DNA of 64,000 nt from Sipunculus nudus (GCA_026874595.1 CM049309.1:70354926-70418925); one strand, 5' to 3'. Counted from the stretch's first letter, positions 1-15,700 are shown. The notes: generated by a model from the letters alone, not told the origin. A program made the numbers and translations.

Positions 1-585
1 AAGGTTTACTGGCACCACCATCAAAAATATATATTATAAAATAGATTATAGTCAAGTTCTTAACTTGTGCCATCAAGATTTGAATTTGGTATGTCATTAT
101 AAATGCATACTTCCACACAAAAGAGAGCATATTCTAGCACTATATGTCAATCTCTCCACTCTCAGCCATTTTTCTTTTAAAAGCTAAAATTTGAACATAA
201 CAAAGTCTACCATTAAGAATTCAAAGTGTTTTTATGCTACCTAGTGATTACAGATACCAAAATGGTTGAATCCAAGTTTATACTGTACAGTTACTCATGT
301 ATAAATGAAAGTACATTTTAGTGGGGATTTTTTATCCTGGATTTTGATCTTGAAACATTCCATTATCTTCAGTTGATTCTTAAGTCTTGGTCTGACAGCA
401 CTTTTTCCTAGTGTTACCTTTTTGCCAATAAATTCAATGCAATTTTATTTTATAAAAACAAAGAATAAACAAATAAAATAATAAATAAAAGCCACTATGA
501 ATTTTCTAAAAAAAGTAATATATCTTTTAAAACAGGCAATAGAACTGAAAATCAATAAATAAACACACAGACATGATTGACACAC
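1..585. other. Intron sequence at left edge
   Basis: This AT-rich stretch follows the last visible exon of the RP1-like gene on the minus strand. I looked for the next PLAT exon here and found no reading frame with PLAT-like residues and splice sites. The gene therefore continues beyond the window. Confidence 0.5.
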
Positions 586-737
586 CTGTCCTTCCTGGAA
601 TTTGCTTGACTTGTCTGATTTGAAAAGCTCTCTCTTGCCCGTGTCTCCACTCTCTCCAAATAGTGTGATGAAGACGTTAGCATCTGTATCAGATCCTGGA
701 TCCAACCCAGTGTAAACCATCACAATGTACTGGTACA
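586..737 (-). CDS. RP1-like coding exon 19: start of PLAT4
   Basis: 152 bp, entered in phase 1 after a TTATGATTCAG acceptor and left in phase 0 at a GTGTGT donor. It encodes the PLAT N-terminal strands, with [27 protein letters not shown] and the basic residues of the first sheet. It is the same length and phase as exon 6, which opens PLAT2. It is the last exon of this gene inside the window. Confidence 0.85.
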
Positions 738-3700
738 CTGAATCATAAGAAAACCATGTATTCACATACATTACACTGTAAAATTCACTTTAATTTGTTA
801 AAAGATTTTTCCAGTTTTCATTTAAAACTAGATGTGGTCGGACAATGGTCCTCAGAGGGCCCCGCGTTTCTGCTAGTGCTTGACTAGTTTATATATGGGT
901 GAAAAATTAAGTTAAATTTGTAAAAAAATCACAATCAGAAACAGGTTTTTATCAATATGCATGAGGGAAAAAAATCATACTGGATTAAAGAAGATATGTC
1001 TGAAATAATGTGTGTAATGGAAAATCACCGAATGTAGTCTGTTAGCCATATTTGATTTTGAGCAAGTCTGTAATTCAATAGGTCTGGACCCTAATAGGGA
1101 CCAATGATCCCAGTAAATTTGGAAAAGCTGAAGTATGTTGTTGTTTAGTTATCACTCACGAAAGAAAATCAGCAATTAGGCAGTGGCCGCCATATTGAAA
1201 TACCAACAGGTTTGTAATTCAAAAGGTCTGGAGTCCTTACAGGTACCAATCATCCCTGTGAATTCTGGAAAGCTGCAGGAGGTTGTTGTTGAGTTATCGC
1301 AGACGAAATAAAATCAGCGATTGAGCTGTGTTGGCCATACTGGAATTCCGACAGGTCTGTAATTCAACAGGTCTGGACCCTCATAGGGACCAATGATCCC
1401 AGTAAATTTGGAAAAGCTGAAGTATGTTGTTGTTTAGTTATCACGCACAAAAGAAAATCAGCAATTGGGCAGTGGCGACCATATTGAAATTCCAACAGGT
1501 CAGTAATTCAAAAGGTCTTGAGCCCTTACAGGTACCAATCATCCCTGTGAATTTGGGAAAGCTGCAGGAGGTTGTTGTTGAGTTATCCCACACGAAAAAA
1601 AACTGCGATTGGGCTGTGGCGGCCATATTGAAATTCTGACAGGTCTGTAATTCAATAGGTTTGGAGCCCTCATAGGTACCAATCATCCCTGTGAATTTGG
1701 GAAAGCTGCAGTATGTTATTGTTGAATTATCATGTGCGAAAGAAAATCAGCGATTGGGCTGTGGTGGCCATATTAGATTTCCGACAAGTCTGTTATTCAA
1801 TAGGTCTGGAGCTGTCATAGGTACCAAACGTCCCTGTGAATTTGGGAAAGCTGCAATATGTTGTTGTTGAGTTATTGCGTGCGAAAGAAAGTGTCACTGA
1901 CGGAAGTACAGGAGGACGGATGGACGGACTGACACGGTGATCACTATAGGGCACCGCTTGTCAAGCGGGGCCCTTATTACAGACAAATCAATCTTTCTGG
2001 TGATAACTTCTAAATCAATGTAGACATTTACAGATACCAACAAATAAAACAAGAAAATGGGCAGCCAGCAAGTGACTACAGGTATCCACCAAATCACAGA
2101 GGCATGGGTAAAGTTGCCACTGAATGCTCCTGACATGTATGACATGACTCCAAATTTGTGGCTTTATAGATGTTAATTTAACACCTCATATATGAACAAT
2201 TTTCACCAAAAACAGATCTACAGAGGGATTCCAGTTGAAATAGGTTGTAGGTGGCCCAGGCAATCTTGTATACAAGATAAACCATTCCAAGATCAATGGA
2301 CATGCAAATTTTCAGGTGAATACATCAAACCAATCCTGAGAAAAAGGCAATATATTCTATGTAAATTAAAGGTAGATGGCGCCACCTGTCTTGACGATGA
2401 TGGATCTACACTATGTAAAACAATTGTAGGTGGCACCATCAGGCTTGTGTACAAGATGGAGGTATCCAAAATCTGTGGACAAGTGAAATTTCAGGCTGAT
2501 ACATTAAACCAGTCATGAGATAAATGCATGAAGGTATTTGACAAATACCAGTTGGGAACTAGTTGGAAAACCCCTTTGCAATACTCTGGTTCATCTGACT
2601 TGCCACCAGATCGATGTCCTCATTGCATCCATTTTGATTAATCTGACAGGGCCCACATTAAAAACATGTTGATTTAAACAAAATGAAGAGCCGGAGTACA
2701 AGTGCAGTGGGATCAGCGTTATCTGGCCTATTTATATAAAAGGTTCAAGGGATTATATTTAGTTAATAGACATCATATATCAGAATATACCCCTTTAAAT
2801 TCATTGGAATTATTATGTGTATGGCCTACCTGGTCTGACCTTCTCTTTAGGCCACACAGCAGGCAGCTCACGTGAGATATCCTGGTCATCCTCTATCCTA
2901 GATAACCATCGGTTAAACTTGAACTTCAGTGTGTCTTTGTTTAGCATATCCTGCATTTTCACCTGTAAAATCCCAAATAGAGACACTACATAATGGGGCA
3001 CAGCTGTGTATTTTAAAATTAAATAAAGCAAAGCAGTTGGACTCAAATAACCTTATTTTGAAGTTCATATTAAATTGCTGAAGAGCTCAAAGTTCACCCA
3101 ATAACATACTAAATTTCATAAAAACAAAGCACAACTGGACTGGAACTATGACCCTGAGCAATAAATATTTCTCAAACAACAAGCAAAAAATTTATAATGA
3201 ATACTGTAAAATTGTATCCACAAATATCTACTAAAGAGCCATTCAATAGAATACTTGAGTTTTCTCCCCATACTCTAAAATATCTCTTTAAAATACCTGA
3301 ACTACCCCCCCCCCCCCCCTCCTTTCCATTTTCCAGGTAATTGTGTAAGACCCCTTTCCTGAATTTTCTGAAACCACTGCAGGCCCTGAAAAACAATACT
3401 GATATACTCCCCCCTCCAGTTAAAATGCATATGTATGTGATCTTTTCTGACCTCTTTGACCTTCCAGCTAGGGTTCTTCTTCCTGCTTTCTGGCTGTAAC
3501 TCCAGACGAATCTTGAAGATTTTTCCAATATTCTTCAGGTTTATCTACAGAATAAGAATATTACAAATATCACTTTAACAGTCTGTTACCATAAAGTTTA
3601 CAAGAACCTATGATGATGTGTACCAGAAAGATTATGTCACATTTCACAGATTCACAGCAAATATAAACCAAATGTTGAATATCTTGAAAGATTCCATCTC

Positions 3701-6700
3701 TATCAAAAATGTTTACATGATATTTAGACTCATTCAAAGTTCTGCAGCACTGTTGTATTTCACTGACAAAACAACCTCTTGGTTTACTCTTAAATTCGTC
3801 GCTTTGATATCTCTCCAGCCCCAATTAGAACAGAACAATTATTACAGGGATTTAGCAAATTTATCTGTAGAAACTTATTCTAAATATAACGCAAGAGACA
3901 GTCTGAAACATGAAAATAATTTAGTGAATAAAATTAAGACCAGTTTATTCTTAATGCATATCTAATGCTGCATAAGTGCCATCTTGTGTTCACCATGATA
4001 ACTAGTAAAAGGCAGTAAAAGCCTATACCACTTAGTTCAAGACAGTAAAAGCCTATACCACTGTTACCTTGAACTCATCTTTGTGACCACCGAGGAACAG
4101 TCCATTTTGGCCTCCTTCTCCTAGGGTGATAGGGCCTGAGTTCCCAAGGCCACCATACACTACCATAGCAACCTCACAGTGTAGGGCCATCTCATCTGTG
4201 GTGATCCAAACTTTCCAGTCACCTGCTGTAATAATAAACAGAAAGACTTATTTATTGACCTGAACTTCTCATGTATAGCTTCACTACCACTGACTGTTGT
4301 GTCAGAGTCAGAATCCTGACATTATTTTGCATTTTCAAAACAGTTATATAATATTCCCATCATATTTTTACAGATTTGCCTCAATATTACATTTGTCAAT
4401 TTTACATCATATGGCCTCAATATCACATTTTTCTAAAATCATCACTACAATCCTAAGTTCTTGTCTGGTTCTGTCTTAGACCTTGTTTTTTAAAGATTGA
4501 AGGCAAATATATCAGACTAAAAAAATATTCAATATTGTGTTAATGAGCCTAAAGTATCAGTACTAATACTGCTTGCTATAATTTAAGCTTACCATATAAA
4601 AACAGTCAGCACTGCTGTTGAGCATATAGAATTGTGTGTGTGCCCTAAGCGCTAATATTTAGTTAGAGTCGGGCACAAATTCTATTACCTATTATTATTT
4701 TTAGTTTAGCTTACCATCATACACTGAGTCAGCGCTGCCTGGCTTCTTGGTGGGTGGAGCCACAGCTACAGGGGGAGGAGACTGTTCTCGCTTCTTGCTC
4801 TTCCTTGGTTTGACTGGAGGTGGAGTTGGTTCTCTTGGTGCGGTCTGGGCAAACTTGGGTTTTCCAACTAAAGGCAAAAATAAATATATAAATATGTATT
4901 ATTTGAACTATTATGAGCCTTTCATTTTAAGTAGTTGTCTGGAATTTTCAAAAAGAGCAGGAAGTGAAATATTTCCGAGTTAGGAAGGACCTCATTAAAT
5001 CCTTCCGGTAATTTTACAAGTTAGCAGCCCTAAGAGAATGTGGCAAAACAGGCCTGCTTAAGGCTGGCTTTTTCTAAAAAATTAAATCACAAATCTCCTA
5101 GAACTAAAGCCTTGTTTCTTCAAAGGTTATAATAGTAGGTTGTTATAGTAGAAAGAGACCTAGAAATGTACAATTTATATTTTTTTGCTTGAAGTACTTA
5201 GATAAATGAGATCACAGTGACCAAGTGGCAAAATTGGAGGAAGACTTTCCCAAAATGGTACCTGTCTGCCAAAAACAGGCACTGTAAAGGCATAACTGTA
5301 TAGCTCAACAGCTTATAATCAGCTAAGATAAAAGCTTCACATTTAAACATCTGAAAAATAAAGGCTTCACTGTGATGAACTTTTCCAACAATAACTTAAT
5401 CATTTTATAACAACTAATTTATTACTTTGAATATTATAACTAAGGAAGCAAATATATACAGGAAATGTTCATAAGCATTTCATATTTCAGTTTTATTTCA
5501 TTCAATGTAAAAATATAAATGATAAGTCATCATGAAAAATGATACATACAGCAGGTTAACCATGTTATGATAGAAATAACAGATACTATAAGAATGTCTT
5601 TACAACTTACACTCAATGACAACAGGGTAGAAGCGGACATTTTTGTCTCCAGTGTCAACTGTAGGGCGAACTTTACCCTCAGGGGTAAGACCAATAAAGA
5701 TACCACGGTTGTTGATAGACTCTAAGGTGATGAATCCCTTTTCTTTGACACGCTCAACTTTGAATTGACAAGATTCATCTCCAGTTCCCTATAAAAATAT
5801 ACAAACATAAATAGTAAATGGATGGAGAGAATTTAAAACTGACTTAGAGTATTTATAATTATATATTTATATCATAAGTGATGGTGGTGGTACTCCATTG
5901 TTATGCAACTCCTCTGTGACCATGCCTTGTAAATGCCTATACTTGGTCCTGAAATGTTATGAACGATGCCCAGTGTGTCCTAAGGGGGTCATTTTCCTTC
6001 TTACTTCCAAATAAATCCTGAGAAATTTGCCACTGTTTTGCAAAGGGCATAGTACAGTAAAATTTATCAAGATCTTCGCCAGTGTATCAAGTTGAACTCT
6101 ATCTATCATCTAGGAACAAAACTAAAATGCCCTTCAAGTTCTAAATAACAAACGGATAATATGCCAGTGTTATAAGCATACAGAAAAAAAGACAGGTAGT
6201 GAAGTGTATTAATGTCAATGTGCTTTGAGATAATAACAATGATATCTCAAAGTCTAGAGATTTTGCACTACTTAATACATAAAGCCCTTTCTGTGGTTCT
6301 GAACATTTCTGATCCCGCAACGACACAGGTCAAACAGAATGACGTGTATTTCAAAGTATTAATTTACTGTCTTGAAAATGTACACAGCTGGAATATTCAA
6401 GGAGAGTTTGGCCCGATTTTATTCTCTGAGATATGCACATATTCCACCAAAAGACTGAGCCATGACAACTGCAATTTTATTTTGTATCTGTAAATAGTCA
6501 GAGCTAATCAACTCTCATATGAGAGAAAAGATATTGCTAATAGGTGAATCTAAAAGTTCTGATCATATATACTACAGTCACCAGCAATGGAAATATTGCA
6601 TTTAATTTTACCAACCTCAATATCGGCAGGATTCTACCACTAATGATCCTGTAATCAATATCAGTGAGATTTTACTGCATGAAATTACCTGGTGAATTTT

Positions 6701-9700
6701 TAAGTAAAAGGAATTGCAAAATACAGTCCTGGTTGTGGCACCATACCTGACAGTCGACCTGGCCATCCTTCATCCGTATATACTGTCCAGGGAAGACTAC
6801 GCTCTCAAACATGCGGACTTTCTCCTCCACCTTGTAAACTTTGAACTGTGCCAGACGGTTCCTCTTTCCTGTACCATACAGAGTGTTATCATGGTCAATG
6901 TTGAGAGTCTGGGTCAGGGAGGTACACAGCATGATGACGCCACTCTCTCTGAACATGCCCTGTAGAAGGAAAAAAGAAAAATTTTGCATCTGATAGGAGG
7001 GTATGTGTTCATTGCCATTCATGTGTGTGTTTGTGTGTGTTTCTGTGTTTGTTCACAACATAACTCATACTATTATGAACAGAATCTCAGGGAATTTTCA
7101 TTCCGGGAACAAACCAATTAAGAACCTATTAGATTTTAGTGTGGATCCAGCGCATGATCCAGGTTCAGGAATGTCAAAAAAAGGAATATTCACAAATGTA
7201 CAGTCACTTATATACTAGTGAACCTTTGAATATGGGCAGAATAAGTGAATGTAAACAGAGTATTCCACAGCAGGGACCCCCCTCCCCACTACCACATGGC
7301 AGAGGATTGCATTCCATATAATACAGATTTCTATTAAATACCTGCATGATGTTTGACTAAGACTAAAAACAGTGACATGACACTGCTGTACGCTTGTCAA
7401 TGGTTTTTTTAAAGGTGGAAAATTACTGACGGTCTGATCTTGGAATCAAACCCAGTTCCAGTGGTTCACATGTCCAGTGTACAAACTGCTTCAGAATAAA
7501 GCAGCTTCCTCTGGGACAAGAGTTAGGTCCACCGTTAAATGCACTATAACTGTGCCTAAGTGTTGTTAAAAAGAAATAGTGAAAAACACTGTTGATCTGT
7601 GATGATGCCACTGGAAGGAGTGATGTGAGACTGCCAAAAGCTCGAATTGACAATGCTAGATTATTTCCATGTCCTTCACTTACACAAATGTTAAAGTAAA
7701 TTACCCACAATGACATATCAACCTAATCAGGTTCCCAGAAGCGTGCATATAGAAATCAATATTCTTTTACTGCTATTTGCTGATATTTGCATTACAGCTA
7801 ATATCTTGATCAGCAATTGTTGTATCTTTATAAAATTTTCAATGGTTACTACAGAGAGGGTTTGCTTTTAGTCCATGCAAGTTCTTTTGAACTGAAAACA
7901 AATATGCAATATTGTTGTAACAAAATCTAGTGGAATTAAGAATGTCCAGGTGCCAATCTTGAGTGAGACTTAGTGGCCATCTGAACAGTAAGCAGTCTTT
8001 CACAATAATCTCTAATAATATTCTTCAATCCTTAATAAAAGTATATCAGTTGATGAAGACAGCAAATTCTACAAACATTTACCTTGCAGTATACAAAGAA
8101 CTCCTTTGCTGGACTGTTTCCGAGTCCTCGAGGGTCACCAGGTCGGCCATTCTGGAGGAATGTGAGGTGCTGAGTTGGATGTTTGACGGACTCCAACATG
8201 ATGGAGCGATCTGGCTGCATGCGGATCCTGAACTCACAGTAAGCCCCGCCTTTACCCTACATTCAAAAATAAAAAAACGATAAGAATCAATGTATCAAAT
8301 ATTTTTAAGTGTACATTTCTCCTGGAAAATAATTCCCAATCATAGCTTGAATTATATACTATAATAAATTAAGAAGATATCTTATACTCCATAAAGATTA
8401 CATAAAATCTTCTTTTGCCAGCTATAAATAAATGGTTAAAAACTCTAAAAAAAAGTTATTTTTTTTTCTCCACACTTCATATCTTAATACACCAAAATAA
8501 TAAAGGCTGCATTTGGCTACCTGGTGTAATATAAAATCATATTAAGTCCTGTTTCTCTACCTTAGAAAATTGTGTAAAATATTGCAGAATCTTCAAATGG
8601 ATATCTTTCCTCAAATGATACAACAATACTCAACCAAAACACTGATAAATCTGTATGTTTTGGTGAACTTCTAAAGCGAAAATTAACAATTATGTGTTAT
8701 GAATTTGATTCAAACTTCTCCTACACAAGGCTGTTTTATATGACTGAATTAATGAAATCTGACATGAAAATAATATGAAATTTATTGTACATTATGCAGT
8801 TCTATATTATGCACCCAAAGGTTGTGCTTTAAATGTCACAAAGTGTATGTGCAAATGTTAACACCATGCACCACATTTCAACCACAGTGTGACACATAAG
8901 ATTTTAACATAAACTGCTACAACCCCAAAACTGAAACACCCTTCAGTAAACTTTCAAAATGCATATATAATGCATTAATATAAATACTTAATCACCATAC
9001 TAGTGAAATGGTTAGAACAAATTCAAGAACAATTTGTAAACTTGTGAAAGATTTTCCCTTCATTCCATCTAAATGACTGTTTAATTTAATTTATACTAGA
9101 AACACCAAGTTCTATGGAGAAAATAACTAATATTATATTAAGAATCTCCAAGTAAACTGTATAGAAATGAAAGTATGTTCTCAAATACACTGGTAAACCC
9201 CTTCTTATATTGGAGGATCTTTGGTTAAACAGAAGTGGAAAATATTAAGAAATATCAAACATCCCATTTTCTTTATATTTTGCAATAATAGTTGCCTCAT
9301 TTTATTTCAGGGCTAAAGCTAGTTCAAACTACATTTAAATACTGCCACCCAATCAGTTGATTTATAAATTATGAAAGTAATTTATAATCCCACTTTATGC
9401 AATTTTAAGACTTTTTCTGATACACAACAGAAGTGTCATGATACCATAATTAATCTTAAAAGTGTCACTTGTATGTCTCTTTGAAATGAAAAGTCTTTTA
9501 TTTATATAACATGCCAGTCAGGCTTTGTATACATATATAGAGGTATACATCCTTAACATTTCCCAAATTTTCTTGAGGCCTGAGTGGGACAATTCAAGTA
9601 TAACTTCATGGTTTTTTTTATTGGCGCCAGGCAGACAACTGATTGTGGAGGCTAATGGCACTGCAGGGACTTACTTGTAGTTTTGGAGTTTGCAGGAAAT

Positions 9701-12700
9701 GTGTCTGTACAGCTTTGAACTTTTTTAAATGTTTCATACTAAAAGTCTCAAAGGATGCTAGATATGTTTTCTAAACAAATAAGAATAACTTTAACAAAAA
9801 ATCTTAGAGCCCTTCATTTCCCTTGATACTGAACTCCCGAGCCACCATCACCTAAAACATTATGCTGTCCAAGTGACACCTGATTATCTATAAAACCAAT
9901 TATTTATATTTTAATATACAGCAGGTTAGCAGGATAGTGTGAAAAGATTAAACACAGAGTGCACACCCTCACCATGGCAACACCAGAATCAGAATCATAA
10001 AATTCCTCATTTGAATCATTATAGCCACATGTTTGTGCATTATGACTATAATGATCTGTCTGCTGCAAGGTATGAAACAAGACACACATGGTGAAGGTGG
10101 GGTGACTACATACACCAAATAAAACAATGTGCACATTCATTACAAGTCATCCACAATTTCTGAATTTAATCCAAACCTAGAAGTATTTCAGCACACTGGA
10201 TCTGCTGAAATGATTGCAGTTTGTTGATATGCTGCTGATTTATATATTTATATGTGAATTAAAATGTATGAAAAAATGGAAAAACATAACTGGAATATTC
10301 CTGTAAAAAATTTAAAATTATACCTCAGCCTTCAGCATATCATGCTGAGAAAATTAAATAACATATAATTTTAATGTTCAAATCATCTTCAAACTATATA
10401 TAAATAAACCTAATCAAGAAAAATCAGTGATGAACTTTCAGGAGGTAAATATATTCCAGGACAGAAATGTACAGTCTTGTTTTGAGTAAGCAATCAGGAA
10501 ATGATTATTTGTATACAGAGAAAGATAATCAGTTATTAATCATTCTATTAACAGCGGTAGGTTTGGATATACATAAAAATTTACATACATATATACGCCG
10601 CTAGAAAACAAAGTCAAAAGCAAACTTCAAACAAAGGAATTAACTTATCACAAGTAACTGTTTTAAACAAAATTCCAAAATAAATTCACTCAGAAACAAA
10701 ACAAATAGAACTTCTAGGGAATATCTACTTGATTACAAATCAGCCTATGTCTCATCTTGGATGCTTCTTAAAATAATGAAATATATTTACAAAACATAAA
10801 TCAGCACTACATGACACTAAATGAGAAAACAGTATGTACATAATGTAAACACTAAAAGCCTTTTTCACATACCACATACATATAACATAGTAATTAAATA
10901 AGTAAAAATTATAAAATAAATGTTTCTAAAGGTACTAAAATGACATAACAATATACTTATTTTGATGCAAGGCCAGCAAAAATTACTTTTTAAAAGACTA
11001 GTTTTTTAATAAAGATATATCAGTGATGAAATTTCAAACCAATCCAATATTTTTAAGGTAAAGTCCTTTCTAGGTTACAGAAAATAAGCTGATACTGACT
11101 AACCTTATAAGGTTCATCTAGACACCATGTGGGAATTATGACAGGAGGGACACTTAATAGTCTGTGGTAATTATCACCTATCTACTAGGGATACATTAAA
11201 ATGTGTGGTAATTATGACTCGTCAACTAAGGATTCACAAAAGCAACATAGTATTTATTTAAAATTAATGACTCTTACCTGCCCCAGTGTTTTACCGCCAT
11301 CAATGGCCAAGTGGTAGTTCTTGTTATGTTTACTCTGGAACACCCTCACTACACCACGCCTGTTCACCATTGTAAATATGGCTGTAAACAAAAATAAACA
11401 AATTTTACTTTCTACAAAACAAGTTGATTTTTAAAAGCGTAAAACTATTGTCTTTTCAAGAAGCAACAATTTATTGATTTAAAATGTAGAATCATGTAAT
11501 TAGTGAGTATTTACAATGGCAAAGTATCTTTAATGACACACATATATCTTTGTGAACACTGTATATAAAAGGTTAACCTGCCCTAGACATTTCCTCAGGC
11601 CAATTTGATATATTACTATATAAAGTGTGTAGCCTATAACCCCAATGTTGTATTGTAATGCTGTAACAAACTATGAATGTATTTCATGTATTTTACTTAA
11701 AAGTTTCTGTACGCTTCAATGATTAAAAATACCATTTGATGTATTTTCATTCTGTGATGCACACAGAAACTTTTAAGTACATTTGTGCTATATAAATGAA
11801 TAATAATAAAAATAAAAATAATAATAATAATACCAACAACCAAAATTACTGGTCCTGCCAGGCACCTTACAGTTCTGTCCCCTGATTTGTGGTCTCAGGA
11901 GTTTGGGAAACATGGAAGATTCAACTATATTGTGACATTTTACACTTATGACTTACCAAGGGGGTCAGATTCTTCTCCTAGAGCATCGACAGTTGCATCA
12001 GGTTTGATTCGCACGGCCTTCTGGGTAGTCTTTGAGTACAAGATGATTTGATTGTGGGGATCAAACTTCCATTTGTCATACTCAAACTGAAACATGAGAT
12101 TGCACAGATAATATAGGCTGGTGAGAAAATTTCAGCAGACAATTCAGAGTACAATTTGATTTATGACCAATATTAAAATACTGTGACCAGTGATGTGGGA
12201 TAAGTCTGGCCTGGAACTCAAGTCCACTATTTCAGTGACTCAGGGATTCAGACTTCCACTTGACTCTGATGGTATGGACATCGATTGCACAACTGCTGTG
12301 CACCAAGTTCAGTGCGAGTGCAGAATCCAGTCTGCATTTCAAGCTGGCCAAGATGGGTCTAAACTGGCTGAAACTGTTTAAAAATTGACACAAGCCATGA
12401 AAGACTATTCAATAACTAGCACTGAAGTGTATTCAGTCATGTCCTTAATATGTGGACTTTATATACTTGCTTTCTCTTGTCGTCTCAAACTCAATCAACG
12501 TATCCCTCGATCACTGTTTATGTCTCACTGTGTTGTGTTCCTTTGTGCACAAACTATGCTGACATTATACACAACTATCCAAAGGAGGTGACTTAAGCAA
12601 GGGTGTGGGGGTGGCCAGCCCCCATTACATTTATACATGTTTTACTATGCATTTTGCTTTTATTTTGATTCATATTCTAATTTATCATAACAGAATGCTA

Positions 12701-15700
12701 ACAGGGTTTGGGGCGGCAGTCCCCAACTGAAACATGTTATTATATGTACCATTACTGACCTGGAAGAATCCAGCCCTAAAGCACAGTGACCTCTGGCAAC
12801 ATTTGCAGAGTTATTCATTCACAATAGTTTAAATAGACTTAAATATCCTGGCTTTCCTCTCGCTTACAACTTGCCTTTGTGGCACAGTTGATTACGCAGA
12901 CAGCTTCTGGGGGTGCGGTCTGTGATTCGAAACCCGTTCTGTTATCACATCTTTGCTAAGTTTTATGCACAAAAATCAATTTATCACTGAGAGTAGATAT
13001 CAGCTTAATCAATCTTATAAAATCAGTTACATCTGTCCATAGAATGCATCATTAAGACTATAAAATGAAAACTTGCCTGTTATGAGATGACAAATTTCTG
13101 AGAATGATTATTTGTTTACTTAATGTTGATGAATAAATATAGTCATACCTTGACTCCTTCACCTGAACTAAAATTCTCTTTCCTGGATATATTATATGGA
13201 TCAAAACAGATCAAGGTACACTTGATGTCTGACTCACCAGTTCTTTTTCCATTATATCCTGTGTGTATTCCTCCTGGGGTTTCAGTTCTCGCACAATTTT
13301 GGCATCATCTTCACCTTCATCTAGCCATCTGTTATCAGAAAACAAAATGTGAAAATGAAACTCAAAAAGAACAGTGTAATTTGTTTTTGCAGCAGCAGAT
13401 AGGCATATTCAAACAGATATTTTAAAATGACAAAAATACAGTGGAAACCATCAATTGTATAAACAGAGGTTGATAGGATCAGAAATATTGCCCATTAATA
13501 AATGCTTTCAACATAAGAGAGGTGGCTGACCTCTAAGCATATTTCTCAAGAACTTGACTCAAGTACCTGTAGAAGAATCATTCGACAAATGAAGGCTTCA
13601 CAACACAAATACCGTATTTCCTTAATCAGATGCCAGACCTTAGAAAGTTGCATGCCTTATTTAGTACCTGGACAAAATAATGTCTAAGAAAAATAAACAC
13701 CAGCCTTAAATTGATGCAGGGTCTTGTTCATAGGCCAGGTACCAGAGAAGATTCAATGTTTATTGTCTTCACATAACAAATACTGTATTTCCTTAATCAG
13801 ATGCAAGGCCTTAAATAGTTGCATGCCTTATATAGTACCGGGACAAAATAATGTCTACAAAAATAAACGCTAGCCTTAAATTGATGCCAGGTCTTGTTCA
13901 GAGGCCAGGTACCAGAGAAGATTCCATGTTTATTGTCTTCACAGCACAAATACTGTATTTCCTTAATCAAATGCTGGGCCCTAAATAGTTGCATGCCTTA
14001 TTTAGTACAGGGACAAAATAATGTCTACGAAAAATAAACGCCAGCCTTAAATTGATGCCAGGTCTTGTTCAGAGGCCAGGTACCAGAAAAGATTCCATGT
14101 TTATTGTCTTCACAGCACAAATACTGTATTTCCTTAATCAAATGCTGGGCCCTAAATAGTTGCATGCCTCATTTAGTACAGGGACAAAATAATGTCTACA
14201 AAAAATAAACGCCAGCCTTAAATCGGTGCTGGGTCTTGTTCAGAGGCCAGGTACCAGAGAAGATTCCATGTTTGCTGCCATGTGTTTCCCTCTCACTATA
14301 ATGTGTGCATGTGCTGTCATACTTACCAGGGGAGATTGTTGAATAATTTTTATAAATAAAATATTTAATTCCTCTATAAATATTTCTTTCAACTTGCGTG
14401 TCATGCCTATTTTTTCATATGGGGCAGCACATTTTCTGATACGTCCATTATGATTACAGCAGATCATTGATCTTAGCAAACGTTACACAAATATAATGTA
14501 AACAGTGATGCGGCTTTTACTAAGACAAGGGCTATCACCACTGTCAGTGTAACACTGAATTGCGCCCCTTGCATTTTAGTGTATCCCTAATGTCCCCCCT
14601 CCCCCCCCCCAAAAAAAACATACTTTTGAGATAAACAGTACCAAATATTAATTCTTCTTATTGCCAACCACTGCATTAGATGGAATATTGCTGGCAGTCA
14701 ATGTCACATTGCGCGGTGCCGTTATATGTACAAACCCCGTATTCTGATGGAACAAATGTGACCAGTTGTACGTGGTGCACAATTGTTAGAAGAGCCACTT
14801 CATATCTGATGGAAAGCATCTTACCAAATGAACGTTCTGCACAATCAACGGAACAGCCAAATGAAAAGCAGCAGTACCAAGCCTTGAGAGCCCTCACAGA
14901 TAGATTCTTAAGGACAACTGTAAAATCCCTCACAGTGATTTGTTGTAATTTATTGTTATGACATGCGACTGTGGAGATTGTGCATGTCCCATATGACATC
15001 TTAGGATATTTTGTAAATACAATCCATTGACCAACAATGCTCTAAAAATGCGTCCCAAGGTACTGATGACTGGGAGATTTATTGTTTCGACGTGTTGTTT
15101 TGTGCTTTTGTCTGCCGAGCCTAATAATGTATTCTTTAATAAATGCTGGCCTTAAATAGACACTGGCTTTGTTTAGATGCGGGGTCAAAGCCAGGTCTGC
15201 AAAAAAATATAAATGCCTGGGCATCTCATCAAGGTAATATGGTACACTGGGTAGAATAAATCATGAAAATACAGAATAATACTCAATTACTGTGGAACCT
15301 GTCTGATTAAAACCTGTCTATTAAGACTACCTTTCTATAAAGACCACCTTTGGCGAACTGAAAACATTCACACTGGTTGTAACTGACCTGTCTAATAAGA
15401 CCACCTGTGAACTAAGATAATTTTTTTTCCAGTCCCATAGGCGGTCCTATGACACAGGTTTCACTGTATTTGGTATTGTTTACTGTATCTTTCCTGATTG
15501 TGTACTCCCCACTACTCAGGAGCTGTGGGAGGTATGATATTGGAATCTTTTCTGTCTGGAAGGAGGTTTCAGATCTGATTAATAAATGATGCTCTCAGGA
15601 CTAGTCCAAATGGTTATCTATTGTGAATGAAGAGGAAAAATTGTTCTCTGGTAGGTCAATGTAATATAACTGTAAAGAGCTTACCTGTTGCACAAGAAAG

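Noticed and set aside
2192-2518. 108-codon plus-strand ORF
   Set aside because: It lies over a dispersed repeat that carries the GTAGGTGGC motif twice. The same peptide fragments (VGG, LVYK) arise in other copies.
6212-8283. Several plus-strand ORFs (6212-6493, 6714-6965, 7963-8283)
   Set aside because: They overlap trefoil exons on the opposite strand or intron sequence and have no recognisable residue pattern.
12878-12955. A functional tRNA gene
   Set aside because: A- and B-box-like motifs are present, but I could not form a convincing acceptor stem and anticodon arm by eye.
13590-14330. Centromeric alpha-satellite-like DNA
   Set aside because: Only the 171-bp length agrees. The array is four units long and intronic.
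14676-14999. Overlapping ORFs of 93 and 107 codons on both strands
   Set aside because: No family pattern and no splice context. A chance open stretch in an intron is more likely.
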